NCBI GenBank assembly: GCA_903869595.1
Contig: CAIPZV010000038.1
Location: 42,904 to 106,903, forward strand
Length of the DNA: 64,000 nucleotides
Source of the DNA: an uncultured beta proteobacterium
Lineage (GTDB): Bacteria; Pseudomonadota; Gammaproteobacteria; Burkholderiales; Burkholderiaceae_C
Direction of reading: 5' to 3'
Position 1 is the first letter of the stretch. The number at the start of each line of letters is the position of its first letter. Below the pieces are notes generated by a model. That model made no database searches. It saw nothing but the letters and a program-made list of their open reading frames with translations, and was not told where the DNA came from. Positions 36,827 to 46,234 of the stretch are shown here, piece by piece. Made by a program: the position numbers and the translations under genes.

Positions 36827-38548
36827 CGCCCGCAGCAAATCTTCCATCGCCTGAAACTGGCTCATATACACCTTGCCCGGCAGCGACTGCAAAAAATGCG
36901 TGCCGCGCAGGCGATCCATCACCGGGCCTTTGACTTCGCTCAAGTGCAAAGTGATGTCCGCTTGGTGCAGACGCGCAGCAACGGCTTCCAGGCTTTCGAG
37001 GGCGCTGGCGTCGATGTGGTTGATAGCGCTGCATTGCAAGACCAAATGCGCCAGCGCCGGATGCTGCGCCACTTCGCGGTTGATGCGGTCTTCTAGGGCG
37101 CGGCAGTTGGCGAAATACAGGTTTTCATCGACCCGCAAACCCATGACCCGCGCATGCGTAATCACCGCGTGGCGCCGCACATTGCGAAACTGCTCGGTGC
37201 CTTGGATTTGCCCCACCTGCGCAATATGCGGTCGGCTGGTGCGCAGCAGGTACAGGGCCAAAGATACCGCCACCCCCGCCACCAGCCCGGTCTCTACCCC
37301 CAGGCCCAGGGTCACCAGCAGCGTGGCCAGCGCGGCGGTAAAGTCGGCTTTGGAATACACCCAGGTACGCCGAAAAATGCCTACATCGACCAGCGACAAC
37401 ACGGCTACCACAATCGTCGCGGCCAAAGTGGCTTGCGGCAGGAAGTACAGCGCCGGTGTCAAGAACAAAGTCGCCAGCATGATGCCCATCGCGGTGAACA
37501 CGCCAGCGGCCGGTGTTTGCGCACCGGCGTCAAAATTGACCACCGAGCGCGCAAAGCCACCGGTCACCGGAAATCCGCCGCTCAGGCTGGCGGCCATATT
37601 GCTCGCGCCCAGGGCCAGTAGCTCTTGGTCTGGTTCAATGCGCTGACGGCGCTTGGCGGCCAGGGTTTGGCCCACGGACACCGACTCCACAAAACCCACC
37701 ACGCTGATCAGCAAGGCCGGCATGGCCAGCGACTTCCACAAGGCGGCATCCCACAAGGGCATCGTGAAGGGTGGCAGACCGCCGGGTACCTCACCCACGA
37801 TCTTGAGACCCTGGTTTTGCCACTGAAAAACCCAGGCCAGCGCTGTGCTCAGCGCAATAGCTAGCACCGGCCCGGCTTTGGCCAGCATATCGGCGCTGTG
37901 GGCGGTCATGCCCATGCGCTGCAAAAGTGGCGTTAAGCCCTGGCGCACCCACAGCAAAAACAGCAGCACCGAGCCGCCGACGGCCAAGCTTAGGCCGTGT
38001 ATTGCGGGCAGTTGGTGCAGCAAATCGAGCATCAAGGTGACAAAGTTCTCACCATGCGCGTTGATGCCAAAGATGGTTTTGAGTTGGCTAGCAGCAATCA
38101 ACAAGCCAGAGGCAGAAATAAATCCAGCGATCACCGGATGGCTTAAAAAGTTCGCCAGAAAACCCAGTCGCAAAACGCCCATGAGCAGCAGCATCGCACC
38201 CGACATAAACGCTAGCGTGATGGCGACCGCCCAATACTGTGCGGAGCCTGGCGCCGCATGTGTGCCTATGGCCGCTGCCGTCATGAGCGAGACCACAGCC
38301 ACGGGTCCGACCGCCAGCACGCGGCTGCTGCCCAAAAGCGCATACAAAAGCAGCGGCGCTACGCTGGCATACAAGCCCGCTTGCGGTGGCAGACCGGCCA
38401 GCAGCGCATAGGCCAGGCTTTGCGGAATCAGCATGACGGTGACGATGCACGCGGCCAGTAAGTCGCGTGACAAAGTGCTGCGGTCGTAATCGCGCCCCCA
38501 TTGCATGGAGGGAATGGAGGGCAAGAAAGCTTGCCAGCGCGCGGCCAT
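36818..38548 (-). CDS. SulP-family anion permease with STAS domain
   Basis: A 576-residue SLC26/SulP transporter. It has 12-14 membrane segments in about residues 20-430, with the family signature VMLIPQSLAYALLAGLPP and later PVTGGFARSVVNFDAGA. The C-terminal cytoplasmic STAS domain (about 450-560) contains HLVLQCSAINHIDASALE. SulP proteins carry sulfate, bicarbonate or dicarboxylates. It lies downstream of a persulfide-responsive BigR-like operon on the same strand (119-base gap). That makes a sulfur oxyanion, such as sulfite or sulfate made by the persulfide dioxygenase, a reasonable substrate. This is inference. Confidence 0.92.
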   Translation of the reverse strand: MAARWQAFLPSIPSMQWGRDYDRSTLSRDLLAACIVTVMLIPQSLAYALLAGLPPQAGLYASVAPLLLYALLGSSRVLAVGPVAVVSLMTAAAIGTHAAPGSAQYWAVAITLAFMSGAMLLLMGVLRLGFLANFLSHPVIAGFISASGLLIAASQLKTIFGINAHGENFVTLMLDLLHQLPAIHGLSLAVGGSVLLFLLWVRQGLTPLLQRMGMTAHSADMLAKAGPVLAIALSTALAWVFQWQNQGLKIVGEVPGGLPPFTMPLWDAALWKSLAMPALLISVVGFVESVSVGQTLAAKRRQRIEPDQELLALGASNMAASLSGGFPVTGGFARSVVNFDAGAQTPAAGVFTAMGIMLATLFLTPALYFLPQATLAATIVVAVLSLVDVGIFRRTWVYSKADFTAALATLLVTLGLGVETGLVAGVAVSLALYLLRTSRPHIAQVGQIQGTEQFRNVRRHAVITHARVMGLRVDENLYFANCRALEDRINREVAQHPALAHLVLQCSAINHIDASALESLEAVAARLHQADITLHLSEVKGPVMDRLRGTHFLQSLPGKVYMSQFQAMEDLLRADV

Positions 38549-38667
38549 TTAGTGCAAGGCCCTTGGCGGGTAAGCGGCCAAGGCCTGCGATGTGGGCGAG
38601 ACCAGTCCGCTACTTCGCTTGTTGTCCATTGCGGTTTTCTCTATAGAGCGAGGGATTTGCAGTGCGC

Positions 38668-39102
38668 TTAGACCGCTTGTCCAGCCTGCGCGCGCCGCTC
38701 GGCGACTTCGAATATGGCCATACCGATAAGCATGAAGACCACAAACAGGGCAGCTTTGTTTTGCCCAGCGGCCATGGACACCCAAGCCGGGCCGGGGCAA
38801 AAACCTGCCAGGCCCCAACCTGCGCCAAACAAGAGCGAGCCCGCGACCAATCGCTGGGTAATACGCTCTTGGATAGGCAAACGTATGTCCACCCCGAAAA
38901 AGCTTAGACCACGTTTTTTGGCCAGAGAAAACGCAAAAACGCCCAAGGCAATTGCGCCGCCCATGACCAAGGCCAGAGACGGGTCCCACAAGCCGGCCAG
39001 GTCCAAAAAGCCCAGCACTTTGCCGGGGTCGGTCATGCCCGACAGCATCAGACCCAGGCCGAAAAGCAGGCCGACAAAAAATTCAGTAACACGGTGTTGC
39101 AT
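38668..39102 (-). CDS. YeeE/YedE-family membrane protein, second half-size subunit
   Basis: A 144-residue inner-membrane protein (PmpB-like, DUF6691). It has four hydrophobic helices and the motif GFCPGPAW, preceded by SGMTDPGKVLGFLD. Half-size YeeE/YedE pairs move sulfur compounds such as thiosulfate or sulfane sulfur and often belong to BigR operons. The frame continues upstream to 39585 without homology, so I start at the ATG at 39102, twelve bases after the stop of its partner. Confidence 0.9.
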   Translation of the reverse strand: MQHRVTEFFVGLLFGLGLMLSGMTDPGKVLGFLDLAGLWDPSLALVMGGAIALGVFAFSLAKKRGLSFFGVDIRLPIQERITQRLVAGSLLFGAGWGLAGFCPGPAWVSMAAGQNKAALFVVFMLIGMAIFEVAERRAQAGQAV

Positions 39103-39113
39103 GGCAATGTCTT

Positions 39114-39551
39114 TCAAAAAGCGTGGCGTAGCAGATAGACGATGGCAAAGCCTGCCGCCATAAAGCTGAGGGTTGCGACCAGCGAGCGGGGCGAGAGGCG
39201 CGAGAGCCCGCACACCCCATGGCCGCTGGTGCAGCCTGAGCCGTAGCGAGTGCCCAGGCCCACCAGCACGCCGGCCATGGCGATGACCGGCTCGCTGGCA
39301 TCGATGCGCACCACCGGCAGGAGTTCGGGTGGCATCACGGCGGCAAACACCAAAGGTGCTGCGCCCATGCCCAGCAAAAAGGCCAAGCGCCAGCCGATAT
39401 CGCCCCTGCGCGGCGCCAGCAGGCCGCCCACAATACCGCTGATGCCCAAAATTCGGCCATTGAGTAGCAGGAACAGGGCTGATGCAATACCCAGTAAAAC
39501 CCCGCCGCCCAGCGAGGCCCAGGGGGTGAAGTGTTCCCAATCGATAGTCAT
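39114..39551 (-). CDS. YeeE/YedE-family membrane protein, first half-size subunit
   Basis: A 145-residue inner-membrane protein (PmpA-like). It has the conserved Cys-containing motif [19 protein letters not shown], which in YeeE relays thiosulfate through the membrane, and [16 protein letters not shown] near the start. Its ATG overlaps the stop of the BigR-like gene (ATGA), so the regulator and transporter are translated together. With the following gene it should make one two-part channel. Confidence 0.92.
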   Translation of the reverse strand: MTIDWEHFTPWASLGGGVLLGIASALFLLLNGRILGISGIVGGLLAPRRGDIGWRLAFLLGMGAAPLVFAAVMPPELLPVVRIDASEPVIAMAGVLVGLGTRYGSGCTSGHGVCGLSRLSPRSLVATLSFMAAGFAIVYLLRHAF

Positions 39552-39874
39552 AAACCCTCCTTGTCAGGTGAACAAAATTGCGCATACAGCACTTGCATCA
39601 GCGCCAGCGCCTGCGGGCTGCTGAGCTGGTAGTAAATGTTTTTACCTTCGCGCCGGGTGCTGACCAGTTCTTCATCGCGCAAAACGGTCAGTTGTTGCGA
39701 CAAGGTCGGCTGCACAATGCCCAGCGCTTCCTCCATTTCGCCCACCCGCATTTCGCCCTGGGCCAATTGGCACAAAATCATCAAGCGGTCCGGGTTGGAC
39801 AACACTTTGAGCAGGCGGCAGGCCTGTCCGGCAGCTTGCTGCATGTCCTGCAAACTCAGAGAAACTTCATTCAT
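39548..39874 (-). CDS. ArsR-family persulfide sensor, BigR/SqrR-like
   Basis: A 108-residue winged-helix repressor (LKVLSNPDRLMILCQL, QPTLSQQLTVLRDEELV, REGKNIYYQL). Cys35 in the helix before the HTH and Cys101 near the end match the two cysteines that form a polysulfide bridge in BigR and SqrR when sulfane sulfur is high. GGAG lies upstream of ATG. It heads the YeeE/YedE-SulP set and faces the metallo-beta-lactamase-fold gene across an AT-rich palindrome, the standard BigR arrangement. Confidence 0.9.
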   Translation of the reverse strand: MNEVSLSLQDMQQAAGQACRLLKVLSNPDRLMILCQLAQGEMRVGEMEEALGIVQPTLSQQLTVLRDEELVSTRREGKNIYYQLSSPQALALMQVLYAQFCSPDKEGL

Positions 39875-39900
39875 CGGCGTACTCCACGATTAATTTTTTC

Positions 39901-39939
39901 ATAGTATATTGATTTTTAATATATCTATAAATATACTAT
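39901..39939. promoter_or_regulatory. AT-rich palindromic operator of the BigR-like regulator
   Basis: ATAGTATAT (39901-39909) and ATATACTAT (39931-39939) form a perfect 9-base inverted repeat with a 21-base AT-only-rich spacer, centred between the two divergent genes. BigR proteins bind AT-rich palindromes at this position, so it probably controls both directions. Confidence 0.65.
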
Positions 39940-39967
39940 ATGAACTTTAAATGAGGAGCTAGCCGCC

Positions 39968-40843
39968 ATGTCCACTGATGCGTTCACACCCCAGGTGCAC
40001 GGAATTTTTGACAAAGCCACGTGGACAGTGACATACGTGGTGCACCAAGGCCCGGGCACGGCCTGCGCCATCATCGATTCGGTGCTGGACTACGACCCCA
40101 AGTCAGGCCGCACCCGCCACACTTCAGCGGACAAAGTGATTGCCTATGTGCGCGAAAACGAATTGCAAACCGCGTGGATTTTGGAAACCCATGCGCATGC
40201 GGACCATCTCAGCGCCGCGCAGTACCTGAAAGCGCAATTGGGTGGCAAGACGGCGATCGGCGACCACATCACCGGTGTGCAAAAAGTGTTCAAAGGCATC
40301 TTTAACCTGGAGCCGGCCTTTGCCTGCGACGGTTCGCAGTTTGACCATTTGTTTGCCGACGGCGAAGCGATTGTGGTGGGCGATATGCAAGGCCACACCA
40401 TGCTGGTGCCCGGCCACACGCCGGCCTGCGTGGCCTACCGTTTTGGCGATGCGGTGTTTGTGGGCGACACCATGTTCATGCCTGATGTAGGCAGCGCGCG
40501 CTGCGATTTCCCAGGTGGCAATGCACGGCAGTTGTATGCCTCGATTCAAAAAATTCTCAGCCTGCCGCCGCAAACCCGTTTGTTCACGTGCCACGACTAT
40601 CCACCCGCCGGCCGTGAAGTGGCGTTTGAATCCACCGTGGCCGCGCAACGCGCAAACAACATCCACACCCACGAAGGTATCAGCGAAGACCAATTTGTGC
40701 AGATGCGAAGCACGCGCGATGCCACACTCGATATGCCGGTGCTCATATTGCCCGCTGTACAAATCAATATCCGTGCCGGTCAGTTCCCGCCGGCCGAGGA
40801 CAACGGCGTGGCCTACGTCAAGATTCCACTTAACGCTTTGTGA
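39968..40843 (+). CDS. Metallo-beta-lactamase-fold persulfide dioxygenase, Blh/ETHE1-like
   Basis: A 291-residue MBL-fold protein. The metal motif is THAHADHLSAAQYL, with further ligands in VPGHTPACVAYR and the Asp in VFVGDTMF, and HD in TCHDYPP. ETHE1/Blh enzymes use one iron to oxidise glutathione persulfide to sulfite. It is divergent from the BigR-like gene, which supports this reading over other MBL functions. It has GAGGAG eleven bases before ATG. Two terminators follow it. Confidence 0.9.
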   Translation: MSTDAFTPQVHGIFDKATWTVTYVVHQGPGTACAIIDSVLDYDPKSGRTRHTSADKVIAYVRENELQTAWILETHAHADHLSAAQYLKAQLGGKTAIGDHITGVQKVFKGIFNLEPAFACDGSQFDHLFADGEAIVVGDMQGHTMLVPGHTPACVAYRFGDAVFVGDTMFMPDVGSARCDFPGGNARQLYASIQKILSLPPQTRLFTCHDYPPAGREVAFESTVAAQRANNIHTHEGISEDQFVQMRSTRDATLDMPVLILPAVQINIRAGQFPPAEDNGVAYVKIPLNAL

Positions 40844-40929
40844 GTCCCATTGCGCACACCGGCATCAATTTCTTTGCGAAACCATAATTTCCAAAATATT
40901 AATAATTAACTAGAATTAAATCCTCTCCC

Positions 40930-40981
40930 AAAGCAGGTTCCCGACCCTGCTTTTTAGCCCACCCCCCGTGGGCTTTTTTTT
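40930..40981 (+). terminator. Tandem Rho-independent terminators
   Basis: The first hairpin is AAAGCAGG-N8-CCTGCTTT with a short T-run (40930-40955). The second is GCCCAC-N5-GTGGGC followed by eight T residues (40957-40981). They end the persulfide dioxygenase transcript before the FAD dehydrogenase gene. Confidence 0.9.
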
Positions 40982-41055
40982 GCCCGCTGCGGCCAGCGAG
41001 TACCGGCCTTGGGGCTACCCGTATCATTGGCGTCTGCTTGATAACTCCGAGCCCT

Positions 41056-42864
41056 ATGATTCGCATCACTGAAATCAAACTTCCCCTGGCCGCCTTGCCT
41101 GTGCATGCGCCCCGCGCTGCCGATTCGCCCAGCGAAAGCGCGCAAGACCGCATGCCTGCTGTCCATCCCCTCGAAGTGCTCCGCCAGGCTGCCGCGCAGA
41201 CGCTGGGTATAGCGCTCGCTGAGATTTTGGATTTGCAGGTTTTCAAACGCAGCTTTGATGCCCGCAAAGCTGACATCTTGGCGGTGTTTATCGTGGATGT
41301 GCAAGTTACCGCAGCCAGCGAAACGGCCCTGCTGGCGCAACATGCAAACCATGCGCATATCGCCGCTACGCCCGATATGGTCTACCTGCCCCCGGCGCAT
41401 GCGCCTGCCAAATTGGACAAGCGCCCGGTGGTGGTGGGCTTCGGGCCTTGCGGCATGTTTGCTGCCTTGCTGCTGGCGCAAATGGGTTTCAAACCCTTGG
41501 TCTTAGAACGCGGCCCCATGGTGCGCCAACGCACCAAAGACACTTGGGATTTATGGCGCAAAAACACCTTGCATGTGCAAAGCAATGTGCAGTTCGGCGA
41601 GGGCGGTGCCGGTACGTTTTCGGATGGTAAGTTGTGGAGCCAAATACGCGACCCGCGTTACTTGGGCCGCAAAGTCATGCACGAGTTCGTACAGGCTGGC
41701 GCGCCACCCGAAATTTTGTACGAAGCGCATCCGCATATCGGCACTTTTAAATTGGTCAAAGTGGTGGAAAACCTGCGCGCGCGCATTGAATCCCTGGGCG
41801 GTGAAGTGCGCTTCGGGCAACAGGTGGTGGATGTGCAATTACGCAGCGCAGCGGGCGACCCAGACGGTCTGCAAAGGATGGACACATTGCAGGTCTGCGA
41901 CGCGGCCTCGGGCCGTGTGTATGCCATCGCAGCCAGCCATGTGGTGATGGCGCTGGGCCATAGCGCGCGCGACACCTTTGCGATGTTGCATGACCGGGGC
42001 GTGGCGATGCAGGCCAAGGCTTTTTCTATCGGCTTTCGTATTGAGCATCCGCAAGGCGTGATAGACCGCGCGCGCTGGGGTCGCCATGCCGGTCACCCGC
42101 TGCTGGGAGCCGCCGATTACAAACTGGTGCACCATGCCGCCAACGGGCGCAGCGTGTACAGTTTTTGCATGTGTCCCGGTGGCACCGTAGTCGCTGCCAC
42201 CAGTGAAGCAGGCCGCGTAGTGACCAATGGCATGAGCCAGTATTCGCGCAATGAGCGCAATGCCAATGCCGGCATCGTGGTCGGCATCGACCCCGCCGAC
42301 TTTCCGCAGGATGCAGCCAGCTTTATCGCAGCCTTTGGAGAAGTCGATGGCGCGCGTTATGCCGCCCAAGCGCAGGCCATGCGCGCACAGGTGCACCCCC
42401 TTTCGGGTATGGTCTTGCAGCGCAGTTTGGAATCGGCCGCGTATGTGTTGGGCGGCGCTAATTACCAAGCGCCCGGCCAGCGGGTAGGCGATTTTTTAGT
42501 GGGTCAGGCATCTGGCCAATGGAGTAGCGTCACGCCGTCTTACCGACCCGGCGTGACGCCAGTGGACCTGGCGTCCAGCTTGCCCGAATATGCGATCGCC
42601 GCCATTCGAGAAGCGCTGCCGGTGTTTGGGCGCAAGATCAAAGGTTTTGACATGGCCGACGCTGTGCTTACCGGTGTGGAAACACGCACTTCCAGCCCTT
42701 TGAAAATGCCGCGTGGCGAGGACTTGCAAAGCAGCAACGTGCGCGGCTTGTACCCGGCGGGTGAAGGTGCTAGTTATGCCGGTGGAATTTTGTCGGCCGG
42801 GGTGGATGGCATCCGCGTGGCCGAGGCGCTGGCTGTGGATCTGCTTACAGCGCAACGCACTTAA
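41056..42864 (+). CDS. Uncharacterised FAD-dependent dehydrogenase (COG2509 type)
   Basis: A 602-residue FAD protein. The N-terminal 110 residues are a small alpha/beta domain (ITEIKLPL, VFKRSFDARK). A Rossmann FAD domain follows (VVVGFGPCGMFAALLLAQMG, about 130-150) with NVQFGEGGAGTFSDGKL. The end has LYPAGEGASYAGGILSAGVDG, binding the FAD tail. Widespread proteins of this type are annotated only as FAD-dependent dehydrogenases; the substrate is unknown. The start is the ATG at 41056, since the upstream in-frame codon at 41038 is TTG. Confidence 0.88.
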   Translation: MIRITEIKLPLAALPVHAPRAADSPSESAQDRMPAVHPLEVLRQAAAQTLGIALAEILDLQVFKRSFDARKADILAVFIVDVQVTAASETALLAQHANHAHIAATPDMVYLPPAHAPAKLDKRPVVVGFGPCGMFAALLLAQMGFKPLVLERGPMVRQRTKDTWDLWRKNTLHVQSNVQFGEGGAGTFSDGKLWSQIRDPRYLGRKVMHEFVQAGAPPEILYEAHPHIGTFKLVKVVENLRARIESLGGEVRFGQQVVDVQLRSAAGDPDGLQRMDTLQVCDAASGRVYAIAASHVVMALGHSARDTFAMLHDRGVAMQAKAFSIGFRIEHPQGVIDRARWGRHAGHPLLGAADYKLVHHAANGRSVYSFCMCPGGTVVAATSEAGRVVTNGMSQYSRNERNANAGIVVGIDPADFPQDAASFIAAFGEVDGARYAAQAQAMRAQVHPLSGMVLQRSLESAAYVLGGANYQAPGQRVGDFLVGQASGQWSSVTPSYRPGVTPVDLASSLPEYAIAAIREALPVFGRKIKGFDMADAVLTGVETRTSSPLKMPRGEDLQSSNVRGLYPAGEGASYAGGILSAGVDGIRVAEALAVDLLTAQRT

Positions 42865-42973
42865 ACAAAGCCAGCAAGTAGGCGACCAGTACAAACAAGC
42901 TGCCAAAAGCGCGGTTCTTGGCGCGTAGATGTGCCGGGATGAGGCCGCGCCTATCGCCGCTGCCTCGCGGTAC

Positions 42974-43843
42974 TTACGCGCTTTGCAAAGCCGCGATCCG
43001 CTCTTCAATCGGCGGATGCGTACTGAACAATTGCCCGATGCCACCGGCAATGCCAAAGGCTGCCACGCTTTTGGGCAGTTCGCCTGGGGTCATGCCACCC
43101 AAGCGGGCCAGCGCATTGACCATAGGTTGCTTGCGGCCCATCAGTTGCGCGGCGCCGGCGTCGGCGCGGAATTCGCGCTGGCGGCTGAACCAGGCCACCA
43201 CCATGGCTGCGGCAAAGCCCAGCACAATGTCGAGCACGATGGTGGTGATGTAGTAGGCCATGCCGGGGCCGCTGCTTTGCTCATCGTTTTTGCGCAGAAA
43301 GCTGTCTACCGCATAGCCAATGACGCGGCTGAGGAACACTACAAAGGTATTCATCACGCCTTGGATCAGTGTCATGGTCACCATATCGCCATTGGCGATG
43401 TGGGCGACTTCGTGGCCGATCACTGCTTCCACTTCTTCGCGCGTCATACCGGCTAGCAAACCGGTGGAGACCGCCACCAGGGCCGAGTCTTTGAAAGCGC
43501 CGGTGGCAAAGGCATTGGGCTCGCCTTCGAAGATGCCGACCTCGGGCATGCCAATACCAGCTTGCTCGGAAAATCTGCGCACGGTTTCCATAATCCAGGC
43601 CTCGTCGGCGTTTTGCGGCTGCGCAATGATCTGCACGCCCGAACTCCACTTGGCCATGGGTTTGCTGATCAGCAGCGAAATAAAAGCGCCGCCAAAACCG
43701 ATGACCAGCGCATAGCCCAGTAGCAAGCCCAGATTCAAGCCATTGCTGGTGAGGTAGCGGTTCACGCCCAAGAGGCTGGCCACGATACCCAGTACCACCA
43801 CAATCAGCACGTTGGTAAGCACGAGTAAAAGAATGCGTTTCAT
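42974..43843 (-). CDS. htpX: Membrane zinc protease HtpX
   Basis: A 289-residue inner-membrane M48 metalloprotease involved in quality control of membrane proteins. Two N-terminal membrane segments (about 4-25 and 33-55), the zinc motif [11 protein letters not shown], two further hydrophobic segments and the third ligand region [10 protein letters not shown] are all present. It ends in [15 protein letters not shown] start at the ATG at 43843 (GGAG six bases upstream). The frame runs on to 43990 but without family similarity. Confidence 0.96.
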   Translation of the reverse strand: MKRILLLVLTNVLIVVVLGIVASLLGVNRYLTSNGLNLGLLLGYALVIGFGGAFISLLISKPMAKWSSGVQIIAQPQNADEAWIMETVRRFSEQAGIGMPEVGIFEGEPNAFATGAFKDSALVAVSTGLLAGMTREEVEAVIGHEVAHIANGDMVTMTLIQGVMNTFVVFLSRVIGYAVDSFLRKNDEQSSGPGMAYYITTIVLDIVLGFAAAMVVAWFSRQREFRADAGAAQLMGRKQPMVNALARLGGMTPGELPKSVAAFGIAGGIGQLFSTHPPIEERIAALQSA

Positions 43844-43989
43844 ATCAACTCCAGAGAAAGTGTGCGCGCCGCTCAAACACCGGTTTGGGCTTCGTGCGCT
43901 GCAATACAGACCTCCATGGTAGGGCCGGACGGTGAAATTACAAGTTAGTGCCCCCCAAGTGCCCAGGCAAATTGCGGGCTTTGGCTGCA

Positions 43990-44751
43990 TTAAGCAGGTG
44001 CTAGGCGTGGCGGGCGGAACACCGAAACATCGTCGTAAAAGCCAGGTACTTCATTGGCCGGCCACCAGCCCGGCACGCCCAATACTGGCAAATGGGCAAA
44101 GGGTTTGTCCGCCAATGCATCGGCATTTAAATGCGCACCCAGCCACCCGTCCCAATCGCCTTGCGCGCCGACGTCGCATTCCACGCGATAGACATGCGCG
44201 GTCATCGCAATGCGCGGGTGCACCAGCTTTTCCAATAAGGCATGGCCGAACAATTGCAAGCGCGTTTCTTTCCATGCGGGCCGCAGCGGGCCAAAGAGGG
44301 CCCGCCAGTCTTTTTGCACCAAGGCGTCCCATACAGCATCGGGCGCGTGCAGTAGCGCGGCGTTTTCGTCAAACACCGTGAGCGCATCGCGTGCCGGGCC
44401 GCGGACAGGCGCGATACCGCTGTGCGCAATCTGCGCCGCCTGCAATTGGTTGAGGCGCTGCTTGGTATGCGGGAAATGCAGCCAGCACAGGCCGTTAAAA
44501 AAATCATGCAAACCGTCGCGTGTTGGCACTTGTTGGGTTTGAAAAATAAAGGCTTCATAGGCCTGTCCCGGCGGCAGCTCGGACTGCGGCACAAAGCGCA
44601 CAGGGCAGGTGGGCACCTGTTCCGCGAACAGGTTCAGTGCTCGCGCGCAGCTAAGGCCTGTGGCAACGGCCTCGGCCAAAGGTTGGCCGCGTGCGCGCCA
44701 GGCTTGCAGCCAGGGCGCAGTCCAGTCAATCGCTGCTATGTCCTGCGCCAC
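43990..44751 (-). CDS. DUF3025 domain protein
   Basis: A 253-residue cytoplasmic protein of the DUF3025 family, recognised by [19 protein letters not shown] and [20 protein letters not shown]. No catalytic motif is evident and no function is known to me. The start is GTG at 44751. Upstream, between this gene and pyrC, a short tandem run of CAGA/CAGG/CGGG units (about 44797-44827) is visible. Confidence 0.85.
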   Translation of the reverse strand: MAQDIAAIDWTAPWLQAWRARGQPLAEAVATGLSCARALNLFAEQVPTCPVRFVPQSELPPGQAYEAFIFQTQQVPTRDGLHDFFNGLCWLHFPHTKQRLNQLQAAQIAHSGIAPVRGPARDALTVFDENAALLHAPDAVWDALVQKDWRALFGPLRPAWKETRLQLFGHALLEKLVHPRIAMTAHVYRVECDVGAQGDWDGWLGAHLNADALADKPFAHLPVLGVPGWWPANEVPGFYDDVSVFRPPRLAPA

Positions 44752-44838
44752 GGCAAGCTATTTTTTCTGTAAGACTGCCAGGGAGTCACGCAGGCAAGCA
44801 GACAGACAGACAGGCAGGCGGGCGGGCCATTCCATGTG

Positions 44839-45891
44839 CTAGGCCATGCGCCAGTGCAGCACTTCGCCACCGGCCAGCGGTTTTAAATGGGTATCGGCAA
44901 ACGCGTAGCTTTCTGGGGGCGTCCAGCTTTCGCGTCGCAGCGTGATCTGCTCGGTATTACGCGGCAGACCGTAAAAATCCGGACCGTGAAAACTGGCAAA
45001 GGCCTCCAGCTTGCCCAGCGCCTGTGCGGCTTCAAATGCGCTGGCATAGAGCTCGATAGCCGCGTGCGCGGTATAGCAACCGGCGCAGCCGCTGGCGTGT
45101 TCTTTCAGGTGCGTGGCATGCGGTGCGCTGTCAGTACCTAGAAAAAAGCGCGGCGAACCTTGGGTGGCTGCGTCCACCAAGGCCTGGCGGTGCGCCTCGC
45201 GCTTGAGCACCGGCAGGCAGTAGTAATGCGGGCGTATGCCGCCGGTAAAAATCGCGTTGCGGTTGTAGAGCAAATGGTGGGCGGTGATGCTGGCCGCGAT
45301 AGCGCCTGGGGCCGATTGCACATACTGCGCTGCCTCGCGCGTGGTGATGTGTTCAAACACCACTTTGAGCGCCGGAAAATCGCGCCGCAGCGGTATCAAT
45401 TGGGTGTCGATGAACACCGCTTCGCGGTCAAATAAATCAATGTCTGGCGAAGTCACTTCACCATGCACCAGCAGCGGCATACCCACACGCTGCATGGCCT
45501 CTAGCGTGGCGTAGGTTTTGCGCATATCGGTAACCCCAGCATCGCTATTGGTCGTGGCACCAGCCGGGTACAGCTTGACGCCGACGATGCCTGCGTCCTT
45601 GGCACGCAGGATTTCATCGGCCGGCAAGTGGTCGGTCAGGTACAGGGTCATCAAAGGCTCAAACTCGGCGTGGCCCGCCGCCGCTGCCGCCGCGTGAATG
45701 CGCTCCCGATAGGCCAGCGCTTGCGCGGTGCTGGTGACGGGCGGCTTCAGGTTGGGCATGATCAGCGCGCGGGCAAACTGGGCCGCGGTATGGGGCACCA
45801 CGGTCTGCAAAGCGGCGCCGTCGCGCACGTGCAGATGCCAGTCGTCGGGGCGGGTGAGGGTAAAGGTCTGAGGGTTGGCGTTGCTTGGCAT
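44839..45891 (-). CDS. pyrC: Dihydroorotase
   Basis: A 350-residue class II dihydroorotase that closes carbamoyl-aspartate to dihydroorotate in pyrimidine synthesis. Metal ligands lie in [10 protein letters not shown] near the N terminus. GVKLYPAG carries the carboxylated Lys, then [25 protein letters not shown] and the Asp in LGTDSAPH follow. All motifs are intact and the length is normal for PyrC. Confidence 0.96.
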   Translation of the reverse strand: MPSNANPQTFTLTRPDDWHLHVRDGAALQTVVPHTAAQFARALIMPNLKPPVTSTAQALAYRERIHAAAAAAGHAEFEPLMTLYLTDHLPADEILRAKDAGIVGVKLYPAGATTNSDAGVTDMRKTYATLEAMQRVGMPLLVHGEVTSPDIDLFDREAVFIDTQLIPLRRDFPALKVVFEHITTREAAQYVQSAPGAIAASITAHHLLYNRNAIFTGGIRPHYYCLPVLKREAHRQALVDAATQGSPRFFLGTDSAPHATHLKEHASGCAGCYTAHAAIELYASAFEAAQALGKLEAFASFHGPDFYGLPRNTEQITLRRESWTPPESYAFADTHLKPLAGGEVLHWRMA

Positions 45892-45911
45892 AAGTGGCGT
45901 ATTGTCCTAAA

Positions 45912-46205
45912 TCAGGGTCTGCCCTTTAGCTCGCCTGCCGGCGTGACTTCAGGACTGTGCAGCCGTGTGCGGCTGATTTGCAGACTTAGCAGGATGTCCA
46001 GTGCCTGGGCGTAGAAGGTGGTGCCAGCCGGCGTCAGCCGCGTGGGGTAAGCGCTGCGGTCCACCAAGGCGAATCCAGTCCAGGCTTCAAGCGACTGGAT
46101 GCGGCGCGAGAACGCTGGTTGCGTCACATGGCGTAGTTGCGCCGATCGGCTAAAGCTGCGCGTATCGGCCAGCGATATAAAGTCTTCCAACCATTTGGTG
46201 TTCAT
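45912..46205 (-). pseudogene. LysR-type regulator reduced to its DNA-binding domain
   Basis: Ninety-seven residues corresponding to the N-terminal winged HTH and linker of a LysR regulator (WLEDFISLADTRSFSRSAQL, VTQPAFSRRIQSLE, YPTRLTPAG). A normal LysR has about 300 residues. The effector-binding domain is missing, and pyrC starts only 20 bases beyond the stop, so it has been deleted rather than frameshifted. The residue could still bind DNA, but I treat it as a gene fragment. Confidence 0.85.
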
Positions 46206-46234
46206 AGCCTAATCCTGCCTTGCTTATGCCGCGC

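Noticed and set aside
38668..39585. A 305-residue frame that appears to fuse an extension to the YeeE/YedE protein
   Set aside because: The first 160 residues are a frame-shifted reading of the neighbouring YeeE/YedE gene; only the part from 39102 is homologous.
44797..44827. Short CAGA/CAGG/CGGG tandem run, considered as a phase-variation tract
   Set aside because: It is imperfect, short and lies between genes, not in a reading frame or promoter I can recognise.
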